NCBI GenBank assembly: GCA_027030565.1
Contig: JALVEU010000057.1
Coordinates: 1-41,474 of the forward strand
Reading direction: 5' to 3'
Source: Gammaproteobacteria bacterium
Lineage (GTDB): Bacteria > Pseudomonadota > Gammaproteobacteria > JAJDOJ01
Length of the DNA stretch: 41,474 bases
Under the pieces are notes generated by a model. The model did not search any database. It saw only the letters and a list, made by a program, of their open reading frames with translations, and was not told the origin of the DNA. Shown here in pieces: positions 7,379-16,275 of the stretch (positions within the stretch are counted from its first letter, which is position 1; each line of letters opens with the position of its first letter). A program made the position numbers and the translations under genes.

Positions 7379-9016
7379 TCATGCGGTCACCCGCGCCACC
7401 ATGGCCTGCGCCTCCTCCTGGATGCGTCGTAGATGCTCCTCGCCGAGGAAACTCTCCGCATAGATCTTATAGACATCTTCGGTCCCCGAGGGGCGCACCG
7501 CGAACCAGCCATTGCGTGCCACCACCTTGAGCCCGCCGATGGGGGCATCGTTACCCGGCGCGCGGGTGAGGATGGCCTCGATGGGCTCGCCCGCCAGCGT
7601 GTCGGAGGCGATCTCCTCCGGGCGCAGTGCCTTGAGGCGTTCCTTGACCCGGGGTTCGGTCGGCACGTCGATGCGCGCATAGATCGGAGCGCCGTACTGC
7701 GCCTCCAGGTCGGCATAGTATGCCCCGGGATCGCGCCCGGCGCGGGCGGTGATCTCGGCGGCCAGTAACGCCAGAATGATCCCGTCCTTGTCCGTCGTCC
7801 ATACTGCCGCATTCCTGCGCAGGAAGGTGGCCCCGGCGCTCTCCTCGCCTCCGAAGACGATCTCACCGGCCATTAGGGGCTCCACGAACCACTTGAAGCC
7901 CACCGGCACCTCCACCACCCGCCGCCCCAGCCCGGCGGCCACCCGGTCGATCATGGAACTGCTCACCAGTGTCTTGCCGATGCCGGCCCCGGTGGGCCAC
8001 TGGGGCCGATTGCGCGCCAGGTAGTCGATGGCCACCGCCAGGTAGTGATTGGGGTTCATGAGGCCGCGACCGGGTGTGACGATGCCGTGGCGGTCGAAGT
8101 CCGTATCGTTGCCGAAGGCGATGTCGAAGCGGTCCTTGAGCGCCACCAGCCCCGCCATGGCATAGGGCGAGGAGCAGTCCATGCGGATCTTGCCGTCGTG
8201 ATCCAGGTGCATGAACGAAAAGGCCGGATCCGGATGGTGGTGGAAGACTTCCATGTCCAGACCGTAGCGCTTCGCGATGGCCGGCCAGTACGCCAACCCC
8301 GAGCCCCCCATGGCATCGGCGCCGATGCGGATGCCCGCTGCGGCGATGGCCTCCATATCGATCGCGTGCTGCAGGTCTTCCACGTAGGGCGTCACGTAGT
8401 CGTGGGCCTCGACGCCGGCGGCGGCCAGGGCCTCGTCCACCGACACACGCCGAACCGCGGTGAGGCCCCCTTCGAGAATCGCGTTGGCCCGCGCCTCCAC
8501 CCAGCCCGTGACGTCGGTGTCGGCAGGTCCCCCATGGGGCGGGTTGTATTTGAACCCGCCATCGCTGGGCGGATTGTGGGAAGGGGTGACGACGATGCCA
8601 TCGGCCTGCGCCCCTCCGGCTGCGTTGTGGGTGAGGATGGCATGGGAGATCACCGGGGTGGGCGTGAATCCGAGACCGCGTGCGTAACGCACGTTCACGC
8701 CATTGGCGGCCAGGACCTGGAGCGCCGTCAAATGCGCCGGCCAGGACAAGGCGTGGGTGTCCATGCCGATGAACAGGGGCCCCTCGATGCCCGCCTCGCG
8801 GCGATATTCCACCACTGCCTGGGTGACCGCCAGGATGTGATCCTCGTTGAAGTTGCGCGACAAGGCGCTGCCGCGATGCCCGGAGGTCCCGAACTGCACC
8901 CGTTGTCGGGGATCGTCTGGATCCGGGTGGCGCGTGTAATAGGCGCTGAGCAGGGCAGGAACATTGACGAGCAGATCGGGCGGCGCCGGCTTGCCGGCCA
9001 GGGGATGGACAGTCAT
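7379..9016 (-). CDS. pgm: Alpha-D-phosphohexomutase, phosphoglucomutase
   Basis: Interconverts glucose-1-phosphate and glucose-6-phosphate in the cytoplasm, linking glycogen or sugar-nucleotide synthesis to central metabolism. Full length at 545 residues. Seen: the N-terminal GTSGHRG signature, the phosphoserine loop TPSHNPPSDGGFKYNPP, the Mg-binding loop GNDTDFDRHG, the sugar-binding loop GGEESAGATFLR and the C-terminal phosphate-binding loop RPSGTEDVYKIYAESF. This matches the bacterial glucose-specific Pgm type (TPSHNPP, GEES) and not ManB/AlgC or GlmM. ATG at 9016 with GAGGG about nine bases upstream. It lies 100 bp after tsaB on the same strand; glk and gnd are 3-5 kb away. Confidence 0.97.
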   Translation of the reverse strand: MTVHPLAGKPAPPDLLVNVPALLSAYYTRHPDPDDPRQRVQFGTSGHRGSALSRNFNEDHILAVTQAVVEYRREAGIEGPLFIGMDTHALSWPAHLTALQVLAANGVNVRYARGLGFTPTPVISHAILTHNAAGGAQADGIVVTPSHNPPSDGGFKYNPPHGGPADTDVTGWVEARANAILEGGLTAVRRVSVDEALAAAGVEAHDYVTPYVEDLQHAIDMEAIAAAGIRIGADAMGGSGLAYWPAIAKRYGLDMEVFHHHPDPAFSFMHLDHDGKIRMDCSSPYAMAGLVALKDRFDIAFGNDTDFDRHGIVTPGRGLMNPNHYLAVAIDYLARNRPQWPTGAGIGKTLVSSSMIDRVAAGLGRRVVEVPVGFKWFVEPLMAGEIVFGGEESAGATFLRRNAAVWTTDKDGIILALLAAEITARAGRDPGAYYADLEAQYGAPIYARIDVPTEPRVKERLKALRPEEIASDTLAGEPIEAILTRAPGNDAPIGGLKVVARNGWFAVRPSGTEDVYKIYAESFLGEEHLRRIQEEAQAMVARVTA

Positions 9017-9116
9017 GGAAACGACCCTCGGATAAAGGCATCACTGAACAAGAGCCCCGCAAGCATACACGGAGCACCGGAGGCACCGCTTGCCCGAGCG
9101 CGGGGCAGAGGCGCGA

Positions 9117-9812
9117 TCACGGCGGCTGTCCACCCGCCTGCGCCACCCGGTCGCGGAGATACACGGGTTCCACCCGCCCCGGAGGGACGGCCTGGCCCCG
9201 GGTCCAGGCCGCCGCCGCAAGCCGCAGCATCGAAGCGGCGTGGGGCAACGCAGCAGGATCCACGCCGGTCAGCCGGGCGCCCAACCGTGCCCGCAGCGCC
9301 TCGCCATGGGCCGCCCAGCCCGTGCCCACGCCGTAGCAGGGCTCCACCTCCTCGGGCAGCGCCACCGCGCCAGGGGCACAGACCCGCTCGCGGCCGACCG
9401 CGGTCACCAACCCGTCCGGGCCGCGCCGGTACAAGCCCCAGTACACCTCACCCATGCGCGCGTCAATGGCCGTCGCGATCCATTCCACCGCTGCGGCGTC
9501 CGCGGCGCCCTGAGCCAGAGTGGCCAAGGTGGAGACTGGAATCACGGGCAGACCCGCGGCGTAACCGAGTCCTTGTGCCACGCCGATACCGATCCGCACG
9601 CCGGTGAAAGAGCCCGGCCCACGTCCCACCGCCAGCGCATCCAGGTCGGCAAGCCGCAGGCCCGACTGGGCCAGCAGTACTCGGCAGTCGTCCAACACCC
9701 GGTCGGCGTGGCCCCGGGGCGTCACCGCATGCCGCACCTGGACTCCCCCTTCGATCCACAGGCCCACGGTGCAGGCTTCGGTAGCCGTGTCGACGCCCAG
9801 GATCCGCGTCAC
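9117..9812 (-). CDS. tsaB: tRNA threonylcarbamoyladenosine biosynthesis protein TsaB
   Basis: Non-catalytic scaffold partner of TsaD in t6A37 tRNA modification, also needed with TsaE. Its 231 residues are the normal length. It has the ASKHA-fold N-terminus ILGVDTATEACTVGLW, the conserved RGHADRVLDDCRVLLAQSGL and the highly characteristic GRGPGSFTGVRIGIGVAQGL motif shared by TsaB/YeaZ proteins, followed by VSTLATLAQGAA. The C-terminal part ends with EPVYLRDRVAQ, also usual for TsaB. It starts with ATG at 9812. An uncharacterised small frame lies just upstream (9835-9993). Confidence 0.96.
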   Translation of the reverse strand: MTRILGVDTATEACTVGLWIEGGVQVRHAVTPRGHADRVLDDCRVLLAQSGLRLADLDALAVGRGPGSFTGVRIGIGVAQGLGYAAGLPVIPVSTLATLAQGAADAAAVEWIATAIDARMGEVYWGLYRRGPDGLVTAVGRERVCAPGAVALPEEVEPCYGVGTGWAAHGEALRARLGARLTGVDPAALPHAASMLRLAAAAWTRGQAVPPGRVEPVYLRDRVAQAGGQPP

Positions 9813-9834
9813 GCCCGATCACCCCGTCCGGTAG

Positions 9835-9993
9835 TCATGAGCCTCGGGATGACTGGCATGCCCCGTTGCGGCAGTCCCGCGTAGTCTCGGTAAGGCCGTC
9901 CACGAGTCCGCTTCGCAGCCAGCCGAAGAGGTCGCCGGCCTGCGCTTCGCGCACCAGGGCATCGACGGCGGGATGGAAGCGGTCGAGCGGCAT
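9835..9993 (-). CDS. Possible small protein of 52 residues
   Basis: An open frame between tsaB and the divergent DUF3592-like gene. It would encode MPLDRFHPAVDALVREAQ, then AGDLFGWLRSG and a basic or polar tail. The first 30 residues look protein-like (amphipathic helices); the tail does not. No convincing ribosome binding site is present, but TAGAAT lies 6 bases upstream of the ATG, so a leaderless transcript is conceivable. It could also be a decayed remnant. No family is recognised. Confidence 0.3.
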   Translation of the reverse strand: MPLDRFHPAVDALVREAQAGDLFGWLRSGLVDGLTETTRDCRNGACQSSRGS

Positions 9994-10096
9994 GGGGGCA
10001 TTCTATCCGCACGCCGGCCCCGGCGTCGGACAAACGCCCCAGGCGGCACGACGAGGAGCGCTCCACGAAAGCGCGGGGACTCTAGAATCAGCTTCC

Positions 10097-11671
10097 ATGG
10101 GCGCTGCATTCAAAGTGGTCTTCCCAGGGAGGACTCGGCCGGGGGAGAAGCGGTCTGGTGGCAAACCCGGTCGAGTGACGGCGGCGCTTTTCATCCTGGC
10201 TGTCGCCGTGGGCTTCATCGGGATGGGCTTCTACCTCCAGGAACGGATGGCCCGTCTCGCCGGTTGGCCACAGGCCCCCGCCCAGATCCTGGAGAGCCGA
10301 CTCGAACAGGTCCAGCACGGCTCGACACGCCCCGGCAATCGGGCATGGCAGCCCCATATCCTCTACCGCTACGAGGTCCAGGGCCGCAGCTACGTGGGCG
10401 AGCGCGTCGGGGCCTTGACGCTCGGCAGTGATTTCCCGTCGTTGGTGGAGTCCGTGGTCCGGCGCCATCCGGCGGGCAGCCAAACCCGCGTGCACTACAA
10501 CCCGGCCGATCCAGCCGAGGCCGTGCTGGAGCCCACCTGGGGGCGCCCCTTCGCCCACGGCCTGATCTGGGCGGGACTGGCCCTGGGCTTCATCGGCCTG
10601 CTCGCCCTGCGACGGGCCCGCTCGCCCCGGCCCGAGGCGGCGACGAGGGCCAGCGTCACCCGGCCGCCGGCCCCGAAAACGCAGCCTCGCGGCCCGGTGG
10701 TGACCGATCGAGGCCGAGAGGACCGGCGCAGGATCCTGCTGCTGGGGGGATTCGTGGCCATCCTGGTGGGCGGCTATTGGATGTATGCGCACGTCCTGGA
10801 ACCCATGCTCACCGGCATGGGGGAGCGCCCAGCGCAGCAAGCGGCGCGGCCGGTCGTCGCCACGCCACCGCCATCGCCACCGCGCGTCACGGCGCGCACG
10901 CAGCCGCAGAGGGCGGCCCAGAGCGCGACGAAGGCGCCACCCTCCCAGACCGCTGCTGTGGGTAGCCAGCCGGAGGCCTCGGTGCCCGGGGCGGCGCAAT
11001 GGACGGTGATCACGAACGCATCCGCCGCCCCCGCCCAGACGGTGTTCATCTCTCGGCTGCAGGTGCGGCCCTGGCGCTTGGCGGCGGGGGAACGCCGCGT
11101 ACCCCTCTCCAAGCACCTGTCCGGCTGCACGCTCCCCGCCGGATCCTATCCCGCCGATAGCGCCGCGCCCTGGTACGGCCGCGTGGTCCTGCACGGCACC
11201 GCGCATTGCATCGCCATCACCGGCTGGGAACACGGTCGGCCCCTGCTCTGGTTCGACCGTGCGGGCGACGGCAGCCTGGCCGACGCCCCCCCATGGAAAA
11301 ACCAAGGCAGCGGGCGCCTGGCCGCCCGGGTGCGACTGCCGATGCCGGACCCCGAGGTGCGCGCGGCCCACCCCACCAACGCGTATTACACGCTGTGGAT
11401 GTGGATTCGTGAGGTCGATGGGCGGCCGGTGGCCTACTACTACCCCACCGTGGAGCTCGAAGGCGCGGTGAATCTTGCGGGCACACGGCGCAAGGTGGTG
11501 GTGGCCGAGCGGCACGACGCCATGGACGGCGACTTCACCGACGACGGGGTCTACGTGGATCTGAACGGCGACGGCAAGCTTTCGCGTCGCGAGTACGTCG
11601 CACCCTCGGCCCGGATCCGCACACCCACGGGGACCCTCTGGCAGCTGGTCGTCGCCCCAGGCTCGGGTTGA
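10097..11671 (+). CDS. DUF3592-like membrane protein with a C-terminal EF-hand-like loop
   Basis: A predicted 524-residue inner-membrane protein. Helices are at about 27-47, 154-171 and 212-231. Between helices one and two is a DUF3592-like beta domain (GWPQAPAQILESRLEQ, ILYRYEVQGRSYVGERV, VHYNPADPAEAVLEP). After helix three comes a low-complexity Pro/Ala/Thr linker (about 243-305), then a large periplasmic-type domain without a name I know. That domain contains FDRAGDGSLAD and a near-canonical EF-hand loop, DLNGDGKLSRRE (488-499), suggesting calcium binding. The ATG at 10097 is preferred because coding character starts there. There is no Shine-Dalgarno sequence; TAGAAT at 10083-10088 lies only 8 bases upstream, so the mRNA may be leaderless. 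Function unknown. Confidence 0.75.
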   Translation: MGAAFKVVFPGRTRPGEKRSGGKPGRVTAALFILAVAVGFIGMGFYLQERMARLAGWPQAPAQILESRLEQVQHGSTRPGNRAWQPHILYRYEVQGRSYVGERVGALTLGSDFPSLVESVVRRHPAGSQTRVHYNPADPAEAVLEPTWGRPFAHGLIWAGLALGFIGLLALRRARSPRPEAATRASVTRPPAPKTQPRGPVVTDRGREDRRRILLLGGFVAILVGGYWMYAHVLEPMLTGMGERPAQQAARPVVATPPPSPPRVTARTQPQRAAQSATKAPPSQTAAVGSQPEASVPGAAQWTVITNASAAPAQTVFISRLQVRPWRLAAGERRVPLSKHLSGCTLPAGSYPADSAAPWYGRVVLHGTAHCIAITGWEHGRPLLWFDRAGDGSLADAPPWKNQGSGRLAARVRLPMPDPEVRAAHPTNAYYTLWMWIREVDGRPVAYYYPTVELEGAVNLAGTRRKVVVAERHDAMDGDFTDDGVYVDLNGDGKLSRREYVAPSARIRTPTGTLWQLVVAPGSG

Positions 11672-11693
11672 GCGCTCATACTCCCACACGCAC

Positions 11694-11713
11694 AGTCGCG
11701 AAACGCCGCGACT
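11694..11713. terminator. Stem-loop between convergent genes
   Basis: AGTCGCG-AAACGC-CGCGACT forms a 7-bp perfect stem in the 113-bp gap between the DUF3592-like gene and gnd, which converge here. There is no T-run, so any role in termination would be Rho-assisted or by mRNA end protection. Nothing else is visible in this gap. Confidence 0.35.
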
Positions 11714-11784
11714 CGCGCCCCGCCGCAAGCCTTCGTCGAGACCCGTGAGCGTGGTCCATCCGCCCGGCCGCCAGCTCGGATCGC

Positions 11785-12807
11785 TCATGAGCCCTGCTCC
11801 ACAGGGGCCTCGTGGCCTCCGAAGGCATAACGCATGGCCGACAGCACACGATTGGCGAACTCGGCCTCGCCGCGGGATGCGAACCGGTCGAACAGGGCCG
11901 CGCTCAGCACGTGGATGGGCACCCCGGCCTCCACGGCGGCGATACTGGTCCAGCGTCCCTCTCCCGAGTCCGCAACCTGGTTGGAAAAGCTCGCCAGTGC
12001 CGGGTCCTGGTGCAGGACCTGCGCGGTCAGATCGAGCAGCCACGAACCGATGACGCTGCCGCGCCGCCACAGCTCCGTGACCTCGGACAGGTCGATGGCA
12101 TACTGAAAGGCCTCGGGCTCGCGCAGGGGCGCCGTCTCGGCATCGGCTCGCCGGTCGGCACGACCGATCCCCATGTGTTGCAGGAGGTTCAGGCCCTCGG
12201 CATAGGCCGCCATGAGTCCGTACTCGATGCCGTTGTGCACCATCTTCACCAGGTGGCCGGCACCGGCCGGGCCGCAATGCAGCCAGCCCTGCTCGGCGGG
12301 CGTCGGCGGGCCCTCGCGTCCCGGTGTGCGCGGCGCGGCCTCCACCCCCGGGGCCAGGGCCGTGAAGATGGGCTCGAGGGCTGTCACGACGTCCGGCTCA
12401 CCGCCGATCATGAGGCAGTAGCCGCGCTCCCGTCCCCACACCCCGCCGCTGGTGCCCACGTCCACGTAGTGGATCCCGATCTCGGCCAACCGCCGGGCGC
12501 GGACGATGTCGTCCTTGTAGTAGGAATTGCCCCCATCGATGAGCACGTCGCCACGCTCCACCAGTGGCGCCAGGTCCTCGATCAGCCCGTCCACGTGGGC
12601 GGCGGGAATCATCATCCAGATCCGCCGCGGCGGGGAGAGGTTTGCCACCAGCGCTTCCAGGCTTCCGGCCCCGAGGGCACCGGCCCCCACCAGCGCCTGT
12701 ACCGCGTCCGCATCCCGGTCGTACACCACACAGTCGTGGCCCCGGTCCATGAGCCGGAGCACCATGTTGGCGCCCATGCGCCCCAGTCCGATCATTCCCA
12801 GTTGCAT
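11785..12807 (-). CDS. gnd: 6-phosphogluconate dehydrogenase, decarboxylating (short YqeC/Gnd type)
   Basis: Oxidises 6-phosphogluconate to ribulose-5-phosphate and CO2 with NAD(P)+. Its 340 residues match the short bacterial class, not the 470-residue E. coli class. Seen: the Rossmann motif MIGLGRMGANMVLRL, the substrate-binding GGNSYYKDD, VDVGTSGGVWGRERGYCLMIGG, and the active-site segment GHLVKMVHNGIEYGLMAAYAEG with the catalytic Lys and the HNGIEY signature. The helical C-terminal domain (SVIGSWLLDLTAQVL) is complete. It starts 88 bp after the glk stop on the same strand and is probably in its operon. The cofactor cannot be fixed from this reading. Confidence 0.96.
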   Translation of the reverse strand: MQLGMIGLGRMGANMVLRLMDRGHDCVVYDRDADAVQALVGAGALGAGSLEALVANLSPPRRIWMMIPAAHVDGLIEDLAPLVERGDVLIDGGNSYYKDDIVRARRLAEIGIHYVDVGTSGGVWGRERGYCLMIGGEPDVVTALEPIFTALAPGVEAAPRTPGREGPPTPAEQGWLHCGPAGAGHLVKMVHNGIEYGLMAAYAEGLNLLQHMGIGRADRRADAETAPLREPEAFQYAIDLSEVTELWRRGSVIGSWLLDLTAQVLHQDPALASFSNQVADSGEGRWTSIAAVEAGVPIHVLSAALFDRFASRGEAEFANRVLSAMRYAFGGHEAPVEQGS

Positions 12808-12895
12808 CTTCTGACTCCTGTTGCCGTGGTGCCCGCCCTCAGAAACGAACAGGCGGGCCGATACCGGGCTGCTGCATGCAAGGCCGGCAAGTGTT

Positions 12896-13915
12896 TCAGG
12901 ACCGTGTCGCCTCCAGCCTGCGGGCCGCGTAAACGGCCGGACCGTACAGCGCGGTGCGATCGTTGAGGATCACCTGCACCGGCACGCGCTCCAGCAACGG
13001 ACGCATGCGGCCCTTGTCGAGGAAGGCCTGTATAAAGCCGTCGTCTTGCAGGGCCCCGAGGATCTTCGGCGCGATGCCGCCACCCAGATACAGCCCGCCG
13101 GTGGCCATGTGCTTGAGCGCCAGGTTCCCGGCCTCGGCGCCGTAGAGGCGGACAAACAGCCCCAGGGCCTCGGCGCAAAGCCCATCGCGCCCTTCTTGGG
13201 CCGCACGGGAGATGGCCGCCGCCCCATCCCCGATGCGCATCTCCTCCTCCAGCCACTGGGGCATCGGGACGGCACGCTCTTCGCGCAGGAATGCATGGAT
13301 CGCCACGAGCCCCGGCCCGGAGAGGACCCGCTCCCAGCTGACGTGCCCATGGCGCGCACGCAGGAAGCGAAGGAGTGCGATCTCCAGGTCGCTGCCTGGC
13401 GCGAAATCCGCATGCCCGCCCTCAGTGGCGAAGGGGTGCCAGCCGCCCCGGTCCCTACAGATACCCGCCTCGCCGAGCCCGGTGCCTGCGGCGATGACCG
13501 CCGCGTTGCCCTCAGGGTCCGGATCCCCCTCGTGCAGGGTGTGCAGGTCTTCTGGCCCCAGGGCCTGTATCCCCCAGGCGTTGGCCTCCAGATCGTTCAG
13601 CAGGAAGACCCGATCAATGGAAAAGCGCTTGGCCAGTGCGTCGGCCTGCACCCGCCAGGGCAGATTGGTGGTGCGCGCCCGCCCGTCGCGCACCGGGCCC
13701 GCGATGCCGAAACAGGCGGCCTGCACGGACGCCGGATGGTCGCTGAAGAACACCGTGAGGATCGCCTCCAGGGAGGCATGGGCGGCACTTCGGTAGGTCG
13801 CCTCCACCACAGAATGCACCCTGGCACCGGCCACCTCCACCACGGCCAGGCGCGTCTTGGTTCCGCCGATGTCGCCGGCGAGCACGCGCACCGAATGGGA
13901 TCGTCTGGTATTCAT
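12896..13915 (-). CDS. glk: Glucokinase (bacterial Glk family)
   Basis: Phosphorylates glucose to glucose-6-phosphate with ATP, feeding the neighbouring gnd and the more distant pgm reactions. Motifs: ATP-binding VLAGDIGGTKTRLAVVEV near the N-terminus, GIAGPV, the substrate region NLPWRV and FLLNDLEANAWG with its catalytic Asp, GTGLGEAGICRD, and EGGHADFAP. This order is typical of the E. coli-type Glk and not of ROK kinases, as there is no CXCGxxGC zinc motif. The ATG at 13915 with AGGATGCGATGGC upstream was chosen; an in-frame ATG at 13933 with GAGG in front is equally possible and would add six residues. It is first in the glk-gnd unit and divergent from the papain-hydrolase gene. Confidence 0.94.
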   Translation of the reverse strand: MNTRRSHSVRVLAGDIGGTKTRLAVVEVAGARVHSVVEATYRSAAHASLEAILTVFFSDHPASVQAACFGIAGPVRDGRARTTNLPWRVQADALAKRFSIDRVFLLNDLEANAWGIQALGPEDLHTLHEGDPDPEGNAAVIAAGTGLGEAGICRDRGGWHPFATEGGHADFAPGSDLEIALLRFLRARHGHVSWERVLSGPGLVAIHAFLREERAVPMPQWLEEEMRIGDGAAAISRAAQEGRDGLCAEALGLFVRLYGAEAGNLALKHMATGGLYLGGGIAPKILGALQDDGFIQAFLDKGRMRPLLERVPVQVILNDRTALYGPAVYAARRLEATRS

Positions 13916-14088
13916 GCCATCGCATCCTGCCATAGAGGAGCCTCGCTTCGCCCCAGACTACGCCGGGGGCAGCCTGCTGGATGCACCCGCCGCAGGGAAC
14001 GTGCAAGGACCGATCGAATCCCTTTTCCAGCGACAGAGGCGGATCCAACAGTGGTCGGGACCGCGCCAAGCGCGTGGAACCCCGCTCG

Positions 14089-14117
14089 TTGACGATGTCA
14101 ACAAGCCCGCCAATACT
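14089..14117 (+). promoter_or_regulatory. Sigma70-like promoter with an overlapping palindrome
   Basis: TTGACG (14089-14094) and AATACT (14112-14117) are 17 bases apart, ahead of the papain-hydrolase gene at 14172. The -35 box lies inside TTGAC-GAT-GTCAA (14089-14101), a perfect 13-bp interrupted palindrome well placed for a repressor. The expected transcript would have a leader of about 48 bases containing the ribosome binding site GAAGAGA. Confidence 0.5.
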
Positions 14118-14171
14118 CCATGCAGGGAGTGAAACACAACCCGTTCCGGACCACCAGAGAAGAGAACCGCC

Positions 14172-16232
14172 ATGGCCACCATCCACTTCCAAGGCCGGAC
14201 CTTCGACGCCCGCCCCGATCGCATCGATTTTCGCGACCGCCTGTACCGCCCTGCCCTCGAATCGCTGCCCCCGTGCTTTCCCGCTTCCCACGTGGTGGAG
14301 CAGTATCTGCCCCGGTACCAGAAAGCTCGCCTCGTGTTGGACCAGGGCAAAGAGGGGGCATGCACGGGATTCGGCCTCGCTGCCGTCATCAACTACCTGT
14401 ATTTCCGACGCGCCCTGGAAGAGGCCGAACGCAATGGGACCGAGCCGGCCCTGCCATCGAGGGTGAGCACCCGCATGCTCTACCACATGGCACGCCTGTA
14501 CGACGAATGGGAAGGTGAGGACTACGAGGGGTCCAGTTGCCGCGGGGCCATGAAAGGCTGGCGCAAACACGGTGTCTGCGCGGAGGACTTCTGGCCATAC
14601 CGAGAGAACGACAAGGTTCGCTTCATCAAGCCCCGAGACGGCTGGCAGCAGGATGCCGCACAACGTCCCCTGGGGGCGTATTACCGAATCGACAAGGACT
14701 CCATTGTGGATATGCAGGCGGCCCTGCTGGAAGTGGGCGCCATCTATGTCTCGGCCAGTGTCCATGAAGGATGGTACCTGGATTCCGCCACCGAGCTGCC
14801 CATCATCGAGCTCAGGGAAGAGCCCGTGGGCGGGCACGCCTTCGCGTTGGTGGGCTATACGGCGGACGGATTCATCGTCCAGAACTCCTGGGGCGGCGAC
14901 TGGGGCTTTCACGGGTTCGCCATCCTCCAATACCCGGACTGGGTGAAGAACGGCAACGATGCCTGGGTGGCGGTCATGGGTGCACCCATGCGGGTCCCGG
15001 CCCCGGCATCGGTCAGCTCGGTCTCCCTCCAGGGCCTGGCGGCAGGGGAGGAGCGCCGTGCACAAGGTGTAAGCCCGGCCCCAAGGGCCGGCTTCCAGTA
15101 CCGACACCCCGACGCGGCCCCCTGGTCTGAGGAGCGGGCCTACCGGCACACCTTGGTGATGGGCAACGATGGAAGGGTCCTGAATCGGCTCATCGATGTG
15201 GAAAATGCCGAAGCGGCGATCACAGAAGTCCTCCTGGAACGGCCCCAGGAATGGCTCGCCCGACGGCGCGGCCAGCGCAGGCTTGCGCTATACGCCCACG
15301 GTGGGCTGAATGACGAGGCCGCCTCAGTGGCCCGCATCCGCATCATGGCGCCCTACTATGAGGCCAACGGCATCTATCCCCTGTTCCTCACCTGGCGCAC
15401 CGGCTTTATGGAGAGCATCCAGGGCATCATCGAAGACGCCATCGACGACATCTTTGGCCGAGAGCGCTTCCGCGCGGCCGGCTGGGACTTGGGCAAGTTC
15501 GTGAAAGATGCCCGAGACCGAGCCATCGAGGCGGTGGCTGAACGCATCCTCGTCAAGCCCATATGGACGCAGATGAAACAAAACGCCGATGCGGCGGCGG
15601 ACCGGGGCAACGGCCTCTGGCACACGGCTCGGGCGCTGGAAATGCTCAAGGCGCGCTGGCCGGAACTCCGGGTGCACCTGGTGGGCCATTCGGCCGGATC
15701 GATCCTTCTGGGCCATCTCTTGGAACGGACCCTCCGGGCCGGGCTGCCCATAGACGGCGTCCATTTGTACGCGCCCGCCTGCACCATGGGATTCGCCAAC
15801 AGGACCTATGGGCGAGCCATGGATCGAGGCCTCCTGCGTCCCGAGGCCGTGACCATAGACAACCTCACCGATGAACGGGAGCGGGCCGACTCCGTGGGCC
15901 CCTACGGCAAGTCGCTCCTGTACCTGGTGAGCCGTGCCCTGGAGGTGGTGCACAAAATGCCGTTGCTGGGATTGGCGGCAGCCTGGAACGAGGAAGACCC
16001 TTCCGACCTATGGAACCGGGACAGACGCCGCGACATCGTCCGCTGGATGCGCAAGTGGGGAGACCGGGTCACCCTGACCCTTCAAGACAAAGAGATGGTC
16101 TTCGACGGGCAGACCTCGATCCCGGCTGCCCACGGGGCCTTCGACAACGATGTTGAAGTGGTGACCCGGACCCTGGAACGAATCCGGGGTGGGCCCCTGA
16201 AGGTCCCTGTAGAGAATCTGCATGGCTTCTGA
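14172..16232 (+). CDS. Papain-like cysteine protease fused to an alpha/beta hydrolase
   Basis: A 686-residue two-enzyme protein. Residues about 40-275 form a papain (C1A) domain: LDQGKEGACTGFG gives oxyanion Q58 and nucleophile C64, GGHAFALVGY gives H222, and QNSWGGDWG gives N238. After a Pro/Ala-rich linker (about 275-320), residues about 365-686 form an alpha/beta-hydrolase-like domain: LALYAHGGLNDEA (375-383), then the nucleophile elbow VGHSAGSILLGHLL with S508; NLTDERERADSVGPYGKS may carry the acid. The catalytic His is not assigned with certainty. There is no signal peptide, so the protein is probably cytosolic or exported by a non-Sec route. The ATG at 14172 has AGAGAAGAGAACCGCC upstream. 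It appears to be a single-gene unit and stops 43 bp from the convergent bufC gene. Toxin-, defence- or cell-lysis-type roles are guesses. Confidence 0.88.
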   Translation: MATIHFQGRTFDARPDRIDFRDRLYRPALESLPPCFPASHVVEQYLPRYQKARLVLDQGKEGACTGFGLAAVINYLYFRRALEEAERNGTEPALPSRVSTRMLYHMARLYDEWEGEDYEGSSCRGAMKGWRKHGVCAEDFWPYRENDKVRFIKPRDGWQQDAAQRPLGAYYRIDKDSIVDMQAALLEVGAIYVSASVHEGWYLDSATELPIIELREEPVGGHAFALVGYTADGFIVQNSWGGDWGFHGFAILQYPDWVKNGNDAWVAVMGAPMRVPAPASVSSVSLQGLAAGEERRAQGVSPAPRAGFQYRHPDAAPWSEERAYRHTLVMGNDGRVLNRLIDVENAEAAITEVLLERPQEWLARRRGQRRLALYAHGGLNDEAASVARIRIMAPYYEANGIYPLFLTWRTGFMESIQGIIEDAIDDIFGRERFRAAGWDLGKFVKDARDRAIEAVAERILVKPIWTQMKQNADAAADRGNGLWHTARALEMLKARWPELRVHLVGHSAGSILLGHLLERTLRAGLPIDGVHLYAPACTMGFANRTYGRAMDRGLLRPEAVTIDNLTDERERADSVGPYGKSLLYLVSRALEVVHKMPLLGLAAAWNEEDPSDLWNRDRRRDIVRWMRKWGDRVTLTLQDKEMVFDGQTSIPAAHGAFDNDVEVVTRTLERIRGGPLKVPVENLHGF

Positions 16233-16275
16233 GCGGGGGCTTCCGGGGACACGGGCAGAACGTCGGGGCCGTTGC

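Noticed and set aside
8045..9607. Plus-strand frame of 520 codons over pgm and tsaB
   Set aside because: Shadow of two strongly supported minus-strand genes.
10088..12277. Minus-strand frame of 729 codons
   Set aside because: Overlaps the DUF3592-like gene and part of gnd; no recognisable domain.
14089..14101. TTGAC-GAT-GTCAA as an FNR site
   Set aside because: The spacer is three bases, not four, so the symmetry does not fit FNR; kept only as a palindrome over a -35 box.
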